From positions 1-64,000 of the forward strand of contig NZ_JAGHQW010000031.1 in assembly GCF_017744115.1 (NCBI RefSeq): a stretch of DNA of 64,000 nucleotides, in the 5' to 3' direction. Below, one piece after another: positions 27,343 through 36,208 of this stretch. The stretch's first letter is position 1. Each line of letters begins with the position of its first letter. The notes under the pieces are model-generated. The model was given only the letters and a program-made list of their open reading frames with translations. It was not told where the DNA came from and made no database searches. This DNA comes from Salinisphaera sp. G21_0. Its GTDB lineage: Bacteria; Pseudomonadota; Gammaproteobacteria; Pseudomonadales; Endozoicomonadaceae. A program made the position numbers and the translations under genes.

Positions 27343-29343
27343 TTAACTTTCTCCTTTTTTTTCGTGGTTTTTGCCGGGTGTTATGTCGGTTGCCTGCTGT
27401 TGCGTCATCTGCTCTCTGAGCGCTTCCTGATGTTGGCGGAACTGCTGGCGAAGTTCTTCGTTAATTTGTCCCGGCTTTTTGTTCTGGAAGCTCTGGATAA
27501 GTGATTTGTACAGGTTCTTCTGATGGTTTAATCCTGCTTTCCGGCGAATGCTGGCCAGGGTTTCCAGAAACTCATCCCGGTGAGCGGTGGTGCCGTGGTC
27601 CAGGGCTGCCAGGGCGTGCAGGCGTTGTCCTTTTTCTGTGCCGTACCATTGGGCAATAAGCGTGCCTGCTTTCAGGGATGGCTCTTTTTTCAGGATGGTT
27701 AACAGGTCGATCAGTAATTGACTGTCACTGTCGTTTTCCAGTTTCAGGTGGTCAAATGGCTCGGAAACTTCCCGGGCAAACTCCGGATTACATAATAACT
27801 GTCGTATGGCATAACCACAGGTCACCAGTCTGGCTGAGTTGGCCAGATGGCCGGTGGAAGGCCTGCGTGAAATCTCAGGTGTGCTATAGCTCAGGTGTTC
27901 TTCTGGTGCGTACTGTCTTTCTTCGTAGTCTGCATCGTAGAAAGGCGCTGGCTCATAATGACCATGATGAACCTGTGCTTCCTGGCTTATGTTGCGGGTT
28001 TCCGGCTCTGGCCGGCTTGTGGATAACTCTCTGGTGCGTGCACTTTCCTGAAAGTGAGCTTCCAGATAGTGTGTGTCGAGTCCTGTCCGGTCTGAGAGCT
28101 TTTTCACCAGCAACTGACGAAACAAGCCTTCGGGCAGTTTATCAAGATAAGGTTGAGCCAGTTTGGCCAAACGGGCACGACCATCCATGGTGGTCAGATC
28201 CAGCTCTGACTCCAGTTCCCGGAACAGTAAGTTGTCCAGGCTGATGGCCTGGCTTTTGATTCGCTCAATAAAGCTTTCGGAGCCTTCCTTGCGAACCATG
28301 CTATCCGGGTCTTCGCCCTGTGGCAGAAACAGGAAGCGGGCCTGACGACCATCCTGCATGTTGGACAGTGTCGACTCCAGTGCACGCCATGCCGCCCGTC
28401 GGCCGGCATCATCGCCATCGAAGCAGAAAATGACTTCAGGCACCACTTTGAACAGTCGCTGCATATGGTCAGGGGTGGTGGCTGTGCCAAGGGTTGCCAC
28501 CGCGTTGGTGATTCCCTGTTGAGCCAGTGCCACCACGTCCATATACCCTTCAACCACCAGGATGCGGCTCAGCTTGCGGTTGGCCTGCCGGGCTTCAAAA
28601 AGTCCGTAAAGCTCTTTGCCTTTGTGAAAAACCGGGGATTCGGGAGAGTTCAGATACTTGGGTTTTTCATCACCCAGAACGCGCCCGCCAAACGCAATGT
28701 AGCGACCCCGGCTATCCCGGATTGGGAAAATGATGCGTTCCCGGAAGCGATCGTACACCGTATTGCGGTCTTCATTGTTGACCAGCATGCCGGTGGTGAT
28801 CAGCTGTTGCTCTTTTTCTGGTGAGGTAGCCAGCTCTTTTTTCAGGTTGTCCCAGCCCGGCGGTGCAAAGCCGATGGCAAAGTGCTGGCAGGTCTGCGGA
28901 TCAAGTCCCCGGTTTTTCAGGTAGTGGGATGCCCTTGGGGATTGCTCATGCTGTTTCAGCTGGCGGCTATAGAAGTCCACTGCGCGATCCAGCAGATTGT
29001 AGAGTTCGCTGTGGTCCGGGCCCCGTTGCCGGTGCGGGTTTTCTTCCCTGGGGACTTCCAGGCCCAGCTGTCCTGCCAGTGTGTCAACCGCTTCAGGAAA
29101 GTCCAGGTGGTCGTGGTCCATAATAAAGCCAACGGCGTTGCCACTGGCTCCGCAGCCAAAGCAGTAGTAGAACTGCTTGTCAGGGCTCACCGTAAAGGAA
29201 GGGGTCTTTTCTTTATGGAAAGGGCAGCAGGCAGAGTAGTTGCGACCGGTTTTTTTCAGCTTAACCCGGTGATCGATAACATCGACGATATCAATGCGGG
29301 TTAATAGGTCATCAATAAAATACTGGGGAATCCGTCCGGCCAT
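27343..29343 (-). CDS. dnaG: DNA primase DnaG
   Basis: The 666-residue primase has the N-terminal zinc finger (CPFHKEKTPSF ... YYCFGCGASG), and an RNA polymerase core with TOPRIM motifs (VVEGYMDVVALAQQG; FCFDGDDAGRRAAW). The C-terminal helicase-binding region comes after a poorly conserved linker (about 430-520). It makes RNA primers at the replication fork together with DnaB. It is somewhat longer than E. coli DnaG (581) because of the linker. It is the third gene of the macromolecular synthesis operon. Confidence 0.97.
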   Translation of the reverse strand: MAGRIPQYFIDDLLTRIDIVDVIDHRVKLKKTGRNYSACCPFHKEKTPSFTVSPDKQFYYCFGCGASGNAVGFIMDHDHLDFPEAVDTLAGQLGLEVPREENPHRQRGPDHSELYNLLDRAVDFYSRQLKQHEQSPRASHYLKNRGLDPQTCQHFAIGFAPPGWDNLKKELATSPEKEQQLITTGMLVNNEDRNTVYDRFRERIIFPIRDSRGRYIAFGGRVLGDEKPKYLNSPESPVFHKGKELYGLFEARQANRKLSRILVVEGYMDVVALAQQGITNAVATLGTATTPDHMQRLFKVVPEVIFCFDGDDAGRRAAWRALESTLSNMQDGRQARFLFLPQGEDPDSMVRKEGSESFIERIKSQAISLDNLLFRELESELDLTTMDGRARLAKLAQPYLDKLPEGLFRQLLVKKLSDRTGLDTHYLEAHFQESARTRELSTSRPEPETRNISQEAQVHHGHYEPAPFYDADYEERQYAPEEHLSYSTPEISRRPSTGHLANSARLVTCGYAIRQLLCNPEFAREVSEPFDHLKLENDSDSQLLIDLLTILKKEPSLKAGTLIAQWYGTEKGQRLHALAALDHGTTAHRDEFLETLASIRRKAGLNHQKNLYKSLIQSFQNKKPGQINEELRQQFRQHQEALREQMTQQQATDITPGKNHEKKGES

Positions 29344-29524
29344 GGTGGAGTGTTCGTAAACAAGGAAAGAATGTGATTTGAAGACTCATTCTATCATTTA
29401 CCTGGGCGAATGTCGGTATTTATAAGATATTGTTAAAACTTTTGTCTAAGCTGCCGGTTTTGCAATCAGGAATCAACAGCTATCGTGGGTGTAATCAGGT
29501 GCCGCTATCTACCAGCGGTTAATA

Positions 29525-29974
29525 CTAACTCAGGCGCGACTTAACAATTTTGCTGATGGATGACATGTCCGCCCGACCCTGCGCCTGTGGTTTGACAATG
29601 CCCATCACCTTGCCCATGTCGGCCATGCCGGAGGCACCGGTGCTGTTAATGGCGAGGTCAACCAGTTCGGTGATTTCAGTTTCCGATAGCGGGGTGGGGA
29701 GAAAGTCAGCAAGAACCTCAAGTTCCAGCTTTTCCTGTTCAGCAAGATCCGTGCGCCCGGCAGACTCGAACTGTTCAATGGCATCGCGACGCTGCTTTAC
29801 CATTTTGTCCAGGACTGCCAGGGCACGTTGATCGTCTAATGATTTTTCATCGACTTCAATTCGCTTCAGTTCGGCCAGGGCCAAACGGATTGTACCCAGT
29901 CGTGGCTTGTCGCGATTGCGCATGGCATCCTTCATGGCTTCTGTCAGTTGATCCCTGACAATGCAATCACTCAT
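29525..29974 (-). CDS. yqeY: GatB/YqeY domain protein
   Basis: The 149-residue product matches YqeY: a helical N-terminal half (RDQLTEAMKDAMRNRDKPRL, then LGTIRLALAELKRIEVDE) and a C-terminal domain like the tail of GatB (GKVMGIVKPQAQGRADMSSI). The start is ATG 29974, behind AAGGAACG; a longer frame to 30016 lacks similarity. It may recognise tRNA as GatB tails do, but its own role is unsettled. It sits between rpsU and dnaG, as in many gammaproteobacteria. Confidence 0.9.
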   Translation of the reverse strand: MSDCIVRDQLTEAMKDAMRNRDKPRLGTIRLALAELKRIEVDEKSLDDQRALAVLDKMVKQRRDAIEQFESAGRTDLAEQEKLELEVLADFLPTPLSETEITELVDLAINSTGASGMADMGKVMGIVKPQAQGRADMSSISKIVKSRLS

Positions 29975-30078
29975 GACACGTTCCTTTTTACCTGATGTTA
30001 AGGTTGGCGGGTTCAAAGCTCAATGGTAGTCAACGCGTAAATCACAGGATTGAAGCAACCGATGTTAAGGTCAGTTGA

Positions 30079-30294
30079 TCAATACAGACGCTCACGACGA
30101 CGCTGCTCGCGCTGCAGTTTTTTAAGATGACGCTTAACAGCAGCAGCGGCCTTGCGCTTGCGAACGGTAGTTGGCTTCTCGTAGTGCTCACGACGACGAA
30201 CTTCAGCCAGGATACCAGCTTTTTCACAAGAGCGCTTGAAACGGCGCAGGGCTACGTCAAACGGTTCATTCTCTTTAACTTTAACAGCAGGCAT
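30079..30294 (-). CDS. rpsU: 30S ribosomal protein S21
   Basis: The 71-residue, very basic protein is S21 at standard length: [20 protein letters not shown], then [20 protein letters not shown] and a Lys/Arg-rich tail. S21 helps mRNA selection near the anti-Shine-Dalgarno end of 16S rRNA. ATG 30294 follows AAGGAAGGTG, a strong ribosome binding site. It leads the macromolecular synthesis operon, divergent from tsaD. Confidence 0.98.
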   Translation of the reverse strand: MPAVKVKENEPFDVALRRFKRSCEKAGILAEVRRREHYEKPTTVRKRKAAAAVKRHLKKLQREQRRRERLY

Positions 30295-30564
30295 GCAGAG
30301 ATCACCTTCCTTTTAATAACAAATGTTGACCATGAATCCGCCCCGGTCAGTGCGACTGAAGGCTAAAAAACTCACGGCTGGATTACAGCCAATGCTGCGC
30401 GAATGCGATAAATCGCCTCTGTGATTATCAGTATCGTGCATTGAAAAGACGGGTCTTTACCCAAAGCAGGACGTTAATACTCACACTAACAGGACAGATT
30501 AGTCGCAGTTTTTCAAGGGCGCGAATTTTAAAGCTTATTCAACAAAAATGCAAAAAACGCCCAC

Positions 30565-30780
30565 TTAAGTAGTTAACCAAATGAAATCATATATTTCTGG
30601 TTAAGTGGACAGTCACTCTCGGCAACTGCTCCTGCGTTGCTCTAGCTCCTGCATCCATGCAGTCGTGCGGCGTTACAACTCCGGTCACATAGCTACGGCT
30701 ATGCTCCCTGCGTTGTGCCTTGCATAGTAACTGCCCACTTAGCCAGAAATATACGATTCCATTTGGCCAACTACTTAACG
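30565..30780. mobile_element. MITE with about 50-bp terminal inverted repeats, rpsU-tsaD gap
   Basis: The left arm starts TTAAGTAGTTAACCAAATG and runs through TATATTTCTGGTTAAGTGGAC. The right arm is its near reverse complement, from ACTGCCCACTTAGCCAGAAA to CCAACTACTTAA. The 216-bp element contains no supported ORF; its centre has smaller palindromes (CATAGCTACGGCTATG). It lies in the 570-bp divergent promoter region of rpsU and tsaD. A solo arm of the same family is at 18867-18898. The rest of the gap (30295-30564 and 30781-30864) shows no gene. Confidence 0.75.
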
Positions 30781-30864
30781 TATGATTCTTTCCTTTTATG
30801 AAATATCCGGATTCGGGGATTTCACTGGCTCTTTTTTGCACACATTGTTTCACAGGTTGGTTGA

Positions 30865-31902
30865 ATGATTGTTCTCGGGATAGAAACTTCCTGCGATGAG
30901 ACCGGCATTGCCCTCTATGACAGCGGGAAAGGTCTGCTGAGCGATGCCCTGTTCAGTCAGATTGATATGCACATCGATTACGGTGGTGTGGTACCTGAAC
31001 TGGCTTCCAGAGACCATATCCAGAGAGTATTGCCCCTGATTAACCAGGTACTTGAGCAGGCAGGCATCAGTAAAGATCAGATCGATGCCATAGCCTACAC
31101 CCGTGGCCCGGGGCTGGTGGGGGCCCTGATGGTGGGAGCCTGTATTGGCAAGGCACTGGCCTGGGCCTGGGGCATTCCATCGGTGGGGGTTCACCATATG
31201 GAAGGTCATCTGCTGGCCCCCATGCTGGAAGAAACACCCGTAGCGTTTCCATTTGTGGCGCTGCTGGTATCCGGTGGACACACTCAGCTGGTGCAGGTAG
31301 CTGGTATTGGTCGTTACACCCTGCTGGGTGAGTCGGTTGACGATGCCGCCGGAGAAGCTTTTGATAAAGTGGCTGCGATGCTGGGTCTGGATTACCCCGG
31401 TGGTCCTGCCATTGCCCGGCTGGCAGAACAGGGGCAGGAAGGGCGTTTTCGTTTCCCACGGCCCATGACCGATCGCCCGGGACTGGATTTCAGCTTCAGT
31501 GGCTTGAAAACCTACACCCTTAATACCGTGGCAAAATGCCGTGAAGAAGCGATAGCCAAAGAGCCTACGGATCAGGATCGTGCGGATATTGCCCGTGCCT
31601 TTGAACAGGCGGTGGTGGCAACCCTGACCATCAAATGTCGCCGTGCCCTGCAGCAGACCGGTATGAAGCAGCTGATTATTGCCGGAGGCGTCAGTGCCAA
31701 TCAGTCACTGCGGGCTGCCCTGGAATCCATGGTGGAAAAAGAAGGTGCGGTACTGCGTTATGCCCGCCCTCAGTTCTGCACGGATAATGGTGCCATGATC
31801 GCTTATGCTGGCTGTCAGCGGCTGCTTGCTGGTCAGAGCGATGGGCCTGAAGTGGTGCCTGTGCCTCGCTGGCCTATGGAAGAGCTGGAGCCTGTCGGCT
31901 AG
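30865..31902 (+). CDS. tsaD: tRNA N6-threonylcarbamoyladenosine synthase subunit TsaD
   Basis: The 345-residue protein has the ASKHA-fold start [19 protein letters not shown] and the metal-binding HHMEGH (His111, His115). The nucleotide motifs [10 protein letters not shown] and [10 protein letters not shown] are present, and a late Asp in [13 protein letters not shown]. With TsaB and TsaE it transfers threonylcarbamoyl to A37 of ANN-reading tRNAs. Its divergent position to rpsU is conserved. The tcdA gene at 62134 acts on the product of this step. Confidence 0.97.
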   Translation: MIVLGIETSCDETGIALYDSGKGLLSDALFSQIDMHIDYGGVVPELASRDHIQRVLPLINQVLEQAGISKDQIDAIAYTRGPGLVGALMVGACIGKALAWAWGIPSVGVHHMEGHLLAPMLEETPVAFPFVALLVSGGHTQLVQVAGIGRYTLLGESVDDAAGEAFDKVAAMLGLDYPGGPAIARLAEQGQEGRFRFPRPMTDRPGLDFSFSGLKTYTLNTVAKCREEAIAKEPTDQDRADIARAFEQAVVATLTIKCRRALQQTGMKQLIIAGGVSANQSLRAALESMVEKEGAVLRYARPQFCTDNGAMIAYAGCQRLLAGQSDGPEVVPVPRWPMEELEPVG

Positions 31903-31926
31903 TCACAGAAGTCTTTTAAAGATGGG

Positions 31927-32026
31927 AACCACAAAGGCACGGAGACACCAAGTTTTTTGTTCTGATGTTACCTGTCGAGCAGGTCGCGCCCATCTTTACC
32001 TTTGTGCCTCTGTGTCTTTGTGGTTT
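31927..32026. repeat. Dispersed ACCACAAAGGCAC hairpin repeat
   Basis: AACCACAAAGGCACGGAGAC at the left pairs with TTTGTGCCTCTGTGTCTTTG plus TGGTTT at the right, around about 50 bp of unrelated centre. It fills the tsaD-folB gap and is the same family as 17289-17368. Confidence 0.7.
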
Positions 32027-32119
32027 GATGTTTATTTCCTTTTTTTTAGCGACAGCCTCTATAGATTTCGTTTTCTGCGCCACTATTTTCATGATTAAAA
32101 GAGCGTGAGTTTAACTCCC

Positions 32120-32488
32120 ATGGATAAAGTACGAATAGAAGCCATTGAAACCCGGGCGGTTATCGGTGTTTATGAGTTCGAGCACGAAGCACCACAGCCA
32201 TTGGTGCTGGACCTGGAACTGACGACTGATTTTACCCGCGCTTTTACCAGTGACGACTTACAGGATGCGCTGGATTACGACGCCATTACCCGACATGTCA
32301 GGTCATTTTGTGAGGCCTCCCGTTATCAGCTGATTGAGGCACTGGCTGGCGGTATCATCACTCAGGTGATGGAGCATTATCCGGTGGATAAAGTGGCTGT
32401 CACCATTCGCAAGCCGAAGGCTTTGACCAATGCGCTTGCTACTGTCTGGTGTGAGCGAACCCGTACACAGATGATGGGACAGGAATAG
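32120..32488 (+). CDS. folB: Dihydroneopterin aldolase
   Basis: From ATG 32120 the product has 122 residues, the length of E. coli FolB. It starts MDKVRIEAIETRAVIGVYEF, the usual FolB N-terminus; GTG 32105 is a possible but less family-like start. Later motifs are DYDAITRHVRSFCEASRYQL, and VAVTIRKPKALTNA near the end. It converts dihydroneopterin to hydroxymethyl-dihydropterin in folate synthesis. The next base after its stop begins folK, which uses the product. Confidence 0.93.
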   Translation: MDKVRIEAIETRAVIGVYEFEHEAPQPLVLDLELTTDFTRAFTSDDLQDALDYDAITRHVRSFCEASRYQLIEALAGGIITQVMEHYPVDKVAVTIRKPKALTNALATVWCERTRTQMMGQE

Positions 32489-32893
32489 ATGACAGTGACT
32501 GTCTATGTGCTTGGTATTGGTTCCAATATTAACGCTGAGTATCAGTGTCGTCAGATGATCGCTGCACTGGAGCAGCGATTTGGTAAGGTTAGGGTCAGTG
32601 AGCTGGTGACCACGAAAGCGGTTGGTGTTGAGGCTCCCGACTACATTAACGGGGTGGTTTGCCTTGAGTCAGATATGAGTGCTGAGGCATTGCAGCAATG
32701 GTGCAAGAGGCTTGAAGAGCAACTGGGAAGGGATCGCGAACAGCGCCTTTGTGCTGCGGATATTGATCTTTTACTGGCGTTGGACTGTTCTGGTGCCCTT
32801 GTAGTGGAAAAGTTGATCAATCAGGTTAAAGAACCCTGGTTTCGGCCCCTGGTAACAGAGCTGTTAAACAGGAGTATGAGGGAATTGGTATAA
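32489..32893 (+). CDS. folK: HPPK-type pyrophosphokinase (FolK), short and divergent
   Basis: The 134-residue protein has the HPPK start YVLGIGSNINAEYQCRQMIA, the VSELVTTKAVGV segment, YINGVVCLES, and a reduced form of the RTLDLDLL catalytic block (RLCAADIDLLLALD). It would attach pyrophosphate to hydroxymethyl-dihydropterin. It is about 25 residues shorter than E. coli FolK and its Arg/Pro-rich loop is trimmed. Its start directly abuts the folB stop, so the two enzymes are coupled in order of reaction. Confidence 0.85.
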   Translation: MTVTVYVLGIGSNINAEYQCRQMIAALEQRFGKVRVSELVTTKAVGVEAPDYINGVVCLESDMSAEALQQWCKRLEEQLGRDREQRLCAADIDLLLALDCSGALVVEKLINQVKEPWFRPLVTELLNRSMRELV

Positions 32894-32900
32894 TTACCAT

Positions 32901-32929
32901 AAAAAAAGGCCGTCTTGAAAAGACGGCCA
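32901..32929 (-). terminator. Terminator for the minus-strand gene 32978-35995
   Basis: On the minus strand GGCCGTCTT, loop TTTC, AAGACGGCC is followed by seven T residues. It also offers a stem to the folK transcript, but the T-run is only on the minus side. Confidence 0.85.
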
Positions 32930-32977
32930 GAGTATTCAGGGGTTAGCCTGAAAAAAACATGGCAAAATAGCCTGCGC

Positions 32978-35900
32978 TTATGTGCTAGTGCTAGCGTTTT
33001 TATTCATCTTCTCCAACTCATTGTTCAAACGGTCCAAACGCCGCAATAGAGGTGAGGGATCAGTGAACAGCGAGGGTATTGGGCCTTGAGGTAAAGAGAT
33101 TTGCTTAATCAAGGGGGCTCCTTCGTCACTGTATTCAGAACTATTGTCACTGTATTCAGAACCATTGTCATTGCATTCAGAACCATCGTCAGGATTTAAT
33201 TTACTATCAATGACGGGGTGGTGGCTATAGAGCTCATCTTTTGCGTCTGCAACGAACCTACTGCCGGAGAGAAATCTCTCTACCTCTTCTGGCGAGCCAT
33301 CGCAAATCTCTTCCAGCAAATCAATGCGACCGGAATGATCGTGCCTTACAGGCTTCAATGTTGGCATTTGCTCAATTAATTCACGGATCGCCATGTCTCG
33401 CTCCTCACGCTCAAACAAATGCTTGGGCATGGCAGCAACGCTCTCGCCATCGTCATTCATCTCTGAACTGTTCTCAGAGAAGCAGAAATCACCATCGACT
33501 GTACGAACTCTTGGTTGGCTGCTTTTTGCGCTCGGTAGCTCATTGTGAGCATGCACATTTTCTTCGGTCAGAGCGAAGAGCTTTTCTCCGATCGCGGCTG
33601 CCAGGGCTTTCGGGCTGTCAAGTTGTTCTACAGAAGCTTCGGGTTTAATGACAATAGGAACTTCGGGTTCAACAACAGGAACTTCGGGTTCAACAACAGG
33701 AGCTTCCGGTTTGCTGGCCAGCGCACTGTTTTTGACAATGGTTTGGGACTTATCGTAGCCCTCATGCCTGCCATCAACGTCACTGTACTTAACCACCCAG
33801 TGGTTGCTGAGTCGGCCAGGTGCCTCTTCCCATTTGACCTTACCATCAAGGTCTTTCAGGACTTTGCCATTTTCATCTCTCTGGGCAACATAGCCTTGAT
33901 ATGGAGCCTGGCGCATCTTGCTCCACTTCATGCCTTCCTGATTCTGGTAATCAGGGGCAGACATTCTTCCGTTGTAAGCCGGGGTTAGCTTCCTGTCAGG
34001 CGTGGGGATGATCACATCGTTAACCAGGGCGTACCTGACTCTGTCGACACCAGTGACATTGCCACCGGCATCTCTGGTGAAGATATCCAGGATGTTACCT
34101 TCCGCATCTTTGTGAACCCAGTTTTTCAAACGCCCAATGTCCAGCCTGTCGCGTTTGTCTGATACCCTTTTATCGAAATCAGGATCTTGAGGGTCACGAA
34201 CAAGTGAACCGTTTTTCCAGTCATCAATGTCTTGTGTACGGTGTTCCTGAAGGTTCGGGCACATCTGGTTCAGGTAATCAAGCTCTTGCTGGATCGAGGC
34301 CTTCTCGCACTCTTTGGCATAGATTGCCAGGTGGCGCTTGTTGATATCGATATCCCTTTGCTGATCGCTGATGAGCTTATTTAATGACTCAATCGCAGAC
34401 TTGGTTCCACCTTTTTCTGCCTGCTTCAGCTCTTTCTGCATTTCTCCAAGGGTGGATTCTAACTTTTTAGCCCATGCCTGAACTTCTTCTTTATAGGCTT
34501 CAGGATTCGGCGCTCTATTGATGAAGTTTTTGGTATCCTCGTTGTTCGGGTAGGCCGCATCAAAATCAGCCATCATTGTCGCCACGTCTTTGCCAAGGGT
34601 TTGTACTGCTGCGTGAAGCTTGGCGTGATATTGTTCTCTGACCAGCTTGAATGCTGCGATCACGTTCTCATCAGTGCATTTAAATACAGGACGTTTGGGA
34701 GGCTCGCCGGGGTGAACAGGCGCTTTTTGATCAAGTGCTTTACCTTTCTTCGCCGCTTTCTGTTTGGCTTTCTGGTATTTTGCATTGTCCTTGATGAATG
34801 CTGCCAGTAACTGTTCGTAAGCTGCCATTTCTTTGTTGTAATTATACATAGCGGTGGCCAGTGCAGGGTCGTTACCCAGTCTCATGGCTACTGATGCATG
34901 GTCAGCATCCAGTAAATGATCTACAACCTTACCGCCCGGGGTCTTCTCTTTAACCGTCACGGTTGCCCGATTATTTTCATTAGCTACCGTCAGGGTACGG
35001 GTCGGGGTGTAGTAGTATTTTTCACCGGTTTTTGGATCTTCGTGGAGTACTTTTTCTTTGTGCAGCTTCAGCTTGTTAGCCGCCAGTTGCTGATTGAACA
35101 GGTGGTTGGCTTCAGCGCGAGCTTTTTGATTCTTTACCTTGTCTTTAACTTCCATGTCGGTAACACCGAAGTGGTTGGCCAGCCTTGCGCAATTCAAGTC
35201 CTCGCGAAGTTTGTTGTGCCGTTGCTTGGCCTCTGTCATGCAGAGCTTGTCAAATGCCTGACTTTTTTCCTGCTTGAGAGCATCCTCAGCCTGCTGTGCA
35301 GCGGTTTTCTGCTCCAGCTTTCTGGCATTATACTTGGCCGGATGGAATACATAGAGTAACCCTTCGTAAGCAGGGGTAATCACGTAATCTTGCAGTGGTT
35401 TGGTAACAAATTTAACTGCGTTAAAGATGAGCTTTAAGGGGGCAACAAGGAATGAGCCCACGACTTTCAACTTACCAATTACACGCTCGCCCAGGCTGAG
35501 CTTGTGAATGACAGTAATTGGCTGTTCTTTTGTCTCAGAAGTTTTCTCAGATTTTTTCTCAGCAGTTTTGCCTTCAGCAGTTTTGCCTTCAGCAGTTTTG
35601 CCTTCAGCAGTTTTGCCTTCAGCAGTCTTGCCATCAGCAGTTTTGCCTTCAGCAGTTTTTTCTGGCTTTTCAGCAGTTTTGCCTTCTGCGGTTTTTTCTA
35701 CCGGAGTCGTCTTGGCAGGTTTCACCGGAGCAGGCTCTGTCTGGACAGATTTTTGCGCAGACCCTGCCGGTGTGCCACCTATAGCAGCGATGCCTCGTTT
35801 AATTCTGTCAGACAGGTCTAAACGTTTTGCCTGCCGCTGCGACGTTTGGGTTTGCTTGTCAACCCGGGTTGTTGTGGATGTTGCCACAGGCTGGGCATTA

Positions 35901-35995
35901 ATAACCGGAGACGGTTTGACGCCCGGTGGAGGCGGCGGTACCGGTGGGATGTGAGCCGGAGTTACCTGTGTTACAACTGGACCTGTGTTTGCCAT
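32978..35995 (-). CDS. Large low-complexity and coiled-coil protein, function unknown
   Basis: The 1,005-residue protein is not recognised. Residues 1-45 are Pro/Thr-rich (PPVPPPPPGVKP). Residues about 95-150 are a run of EGKTA repeats. A mostly helical, Lys/Glu/Ala-rich body follows (200-620) with one hydrophobic patch near 170-195 (VVGSFLVAPLKLIFNAVKFV). Later come a region with DxDGK-like turns (about 640-750), PEVPVVEPEVP repeats, and an acidic tail with repeated SEYSDNSS. There is no signal peptide. The Pro-rich start, Lys/Ala spacer and absence of catalytic motifs resemble secreted effectors or surface proteins. The gene at 38763-40109 has the same style. Confidence 0.6.
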   Translation of the reverse strand: MANTGPVVTQVTPAHIPPVPPPPPGVKPSPVINAQPVATSTTTRVDKQTQTSQRQAKRLDLSDRIKRGIAAIGGTPAGSAQKSVQTEPAPVKPAKTTPVEKTAEGKTAEKPEKTAEGKTADGKTAEGKTAEGKTAEGKTAEGKTAEKKSEKTSETKEQPITVIHKLSLGERVIGKLKVVGSFLVAPLKLIFNAVKFVTKPLQDYVITPAYEGLLYVFHPAKYNARKLEQKTAAQQAEDALKQEKSQAFDKLCMTEAKQRHNKLREDLNCARLANHFGVTDMEVKDKVKNQKARAEANHLFNQQLAANKLKLHKEKVLHEDPKTGEKYYYTPTRTLTVANENNRATVTVKEKTPGGKVVDHLLDADHASVAMRLGNDPALATAMYNYNKEMAAYEQLLAAFIKDNAKYQKAKQKAAKKGKALDQKAPVHPGEPPKRPVFKCTDENVIAAFKLVREQYHAKLHAAVQTLGKDVATMMADFDAAYPNNEDTKNFINRAPNPEAYKEEVQAWAKKLESTLGEMQKELKQAEKGGTKSAIESLNKLISDQQRDIDINKRHLAIYAKECEKASIQQELDYLNQMCPNLQEHRTQDIDDWKNGSLVRDPQDPDFDKRVSDKRDRLDIGRLKNWVHKDAEGNILDIFTRDAGGNVTGVDRVRYALVNDVIIPTPDRKLTPAYNGRMSAPDYQNQEGMKWSKMRQAPYQGYVAQRDENGKVLKDLDGKVKWEEAPGRLSNHWVVKYSDVDGRHEGYDKSQTIVKNSALASKPEAPVVEPEVPVVEPEVPIVIKPEASVEQLDSPKALAAAIGEKLFALTEENVHAHNELPSAKSSQPRVRTVDGDFCFSENSSEMNDDGESVAAMPKHLFEREERDMAIRELIEQMPTLKPVRHDHSGRIDLLEEICDGSPEEVERFLSGSRFVADAKDELYSHHPVIDSKLNPDDGSECNDNGSEYSDNSSEYSDEGAPLIKQISLPQGPIPSLFTDPSPLLRRLDRLNNELEKMNKNASTST
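35565..35700. repeat. 15-bp tandem repeat coding for EGKTA units
   Basis: The unit TTTTGCCTTCAGCAG recurs about nine times with small changes, inside the gene at 32978-35995, and encodes Glu-Gly-Lys-Thr-Ala steps on the minus strand. Perfect copies in the middle suggest recent slippage, and length variation between strains is likely. Confidence 0.8.
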
Positions 35996-36208
35996 GGTTT
36001 ATGTCCTTATTCAGTTTGTATGATTAATTACATCAATAAAGTATTGACTGAACATTTGGACACTTTATTTGGAGTTTTGTTCCAGTTTAATACTAATTAA
36101 TGAAGTGTCAGTAATTAGAATGTGTTTTGGAATGCGTTAAGAGATTGAAATTACTATCAATAGCTCTTAACGCTGTATCATAGATAGTTGTGGCTTTTAT
36201 CGCTGATT

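Noticed and set aside
35560-35700. CRISPR-like array
   Set aside because: The short units are 15-bp tandem coding repeats with no spacers; no CRISPR array or cas gene was seen in the window.
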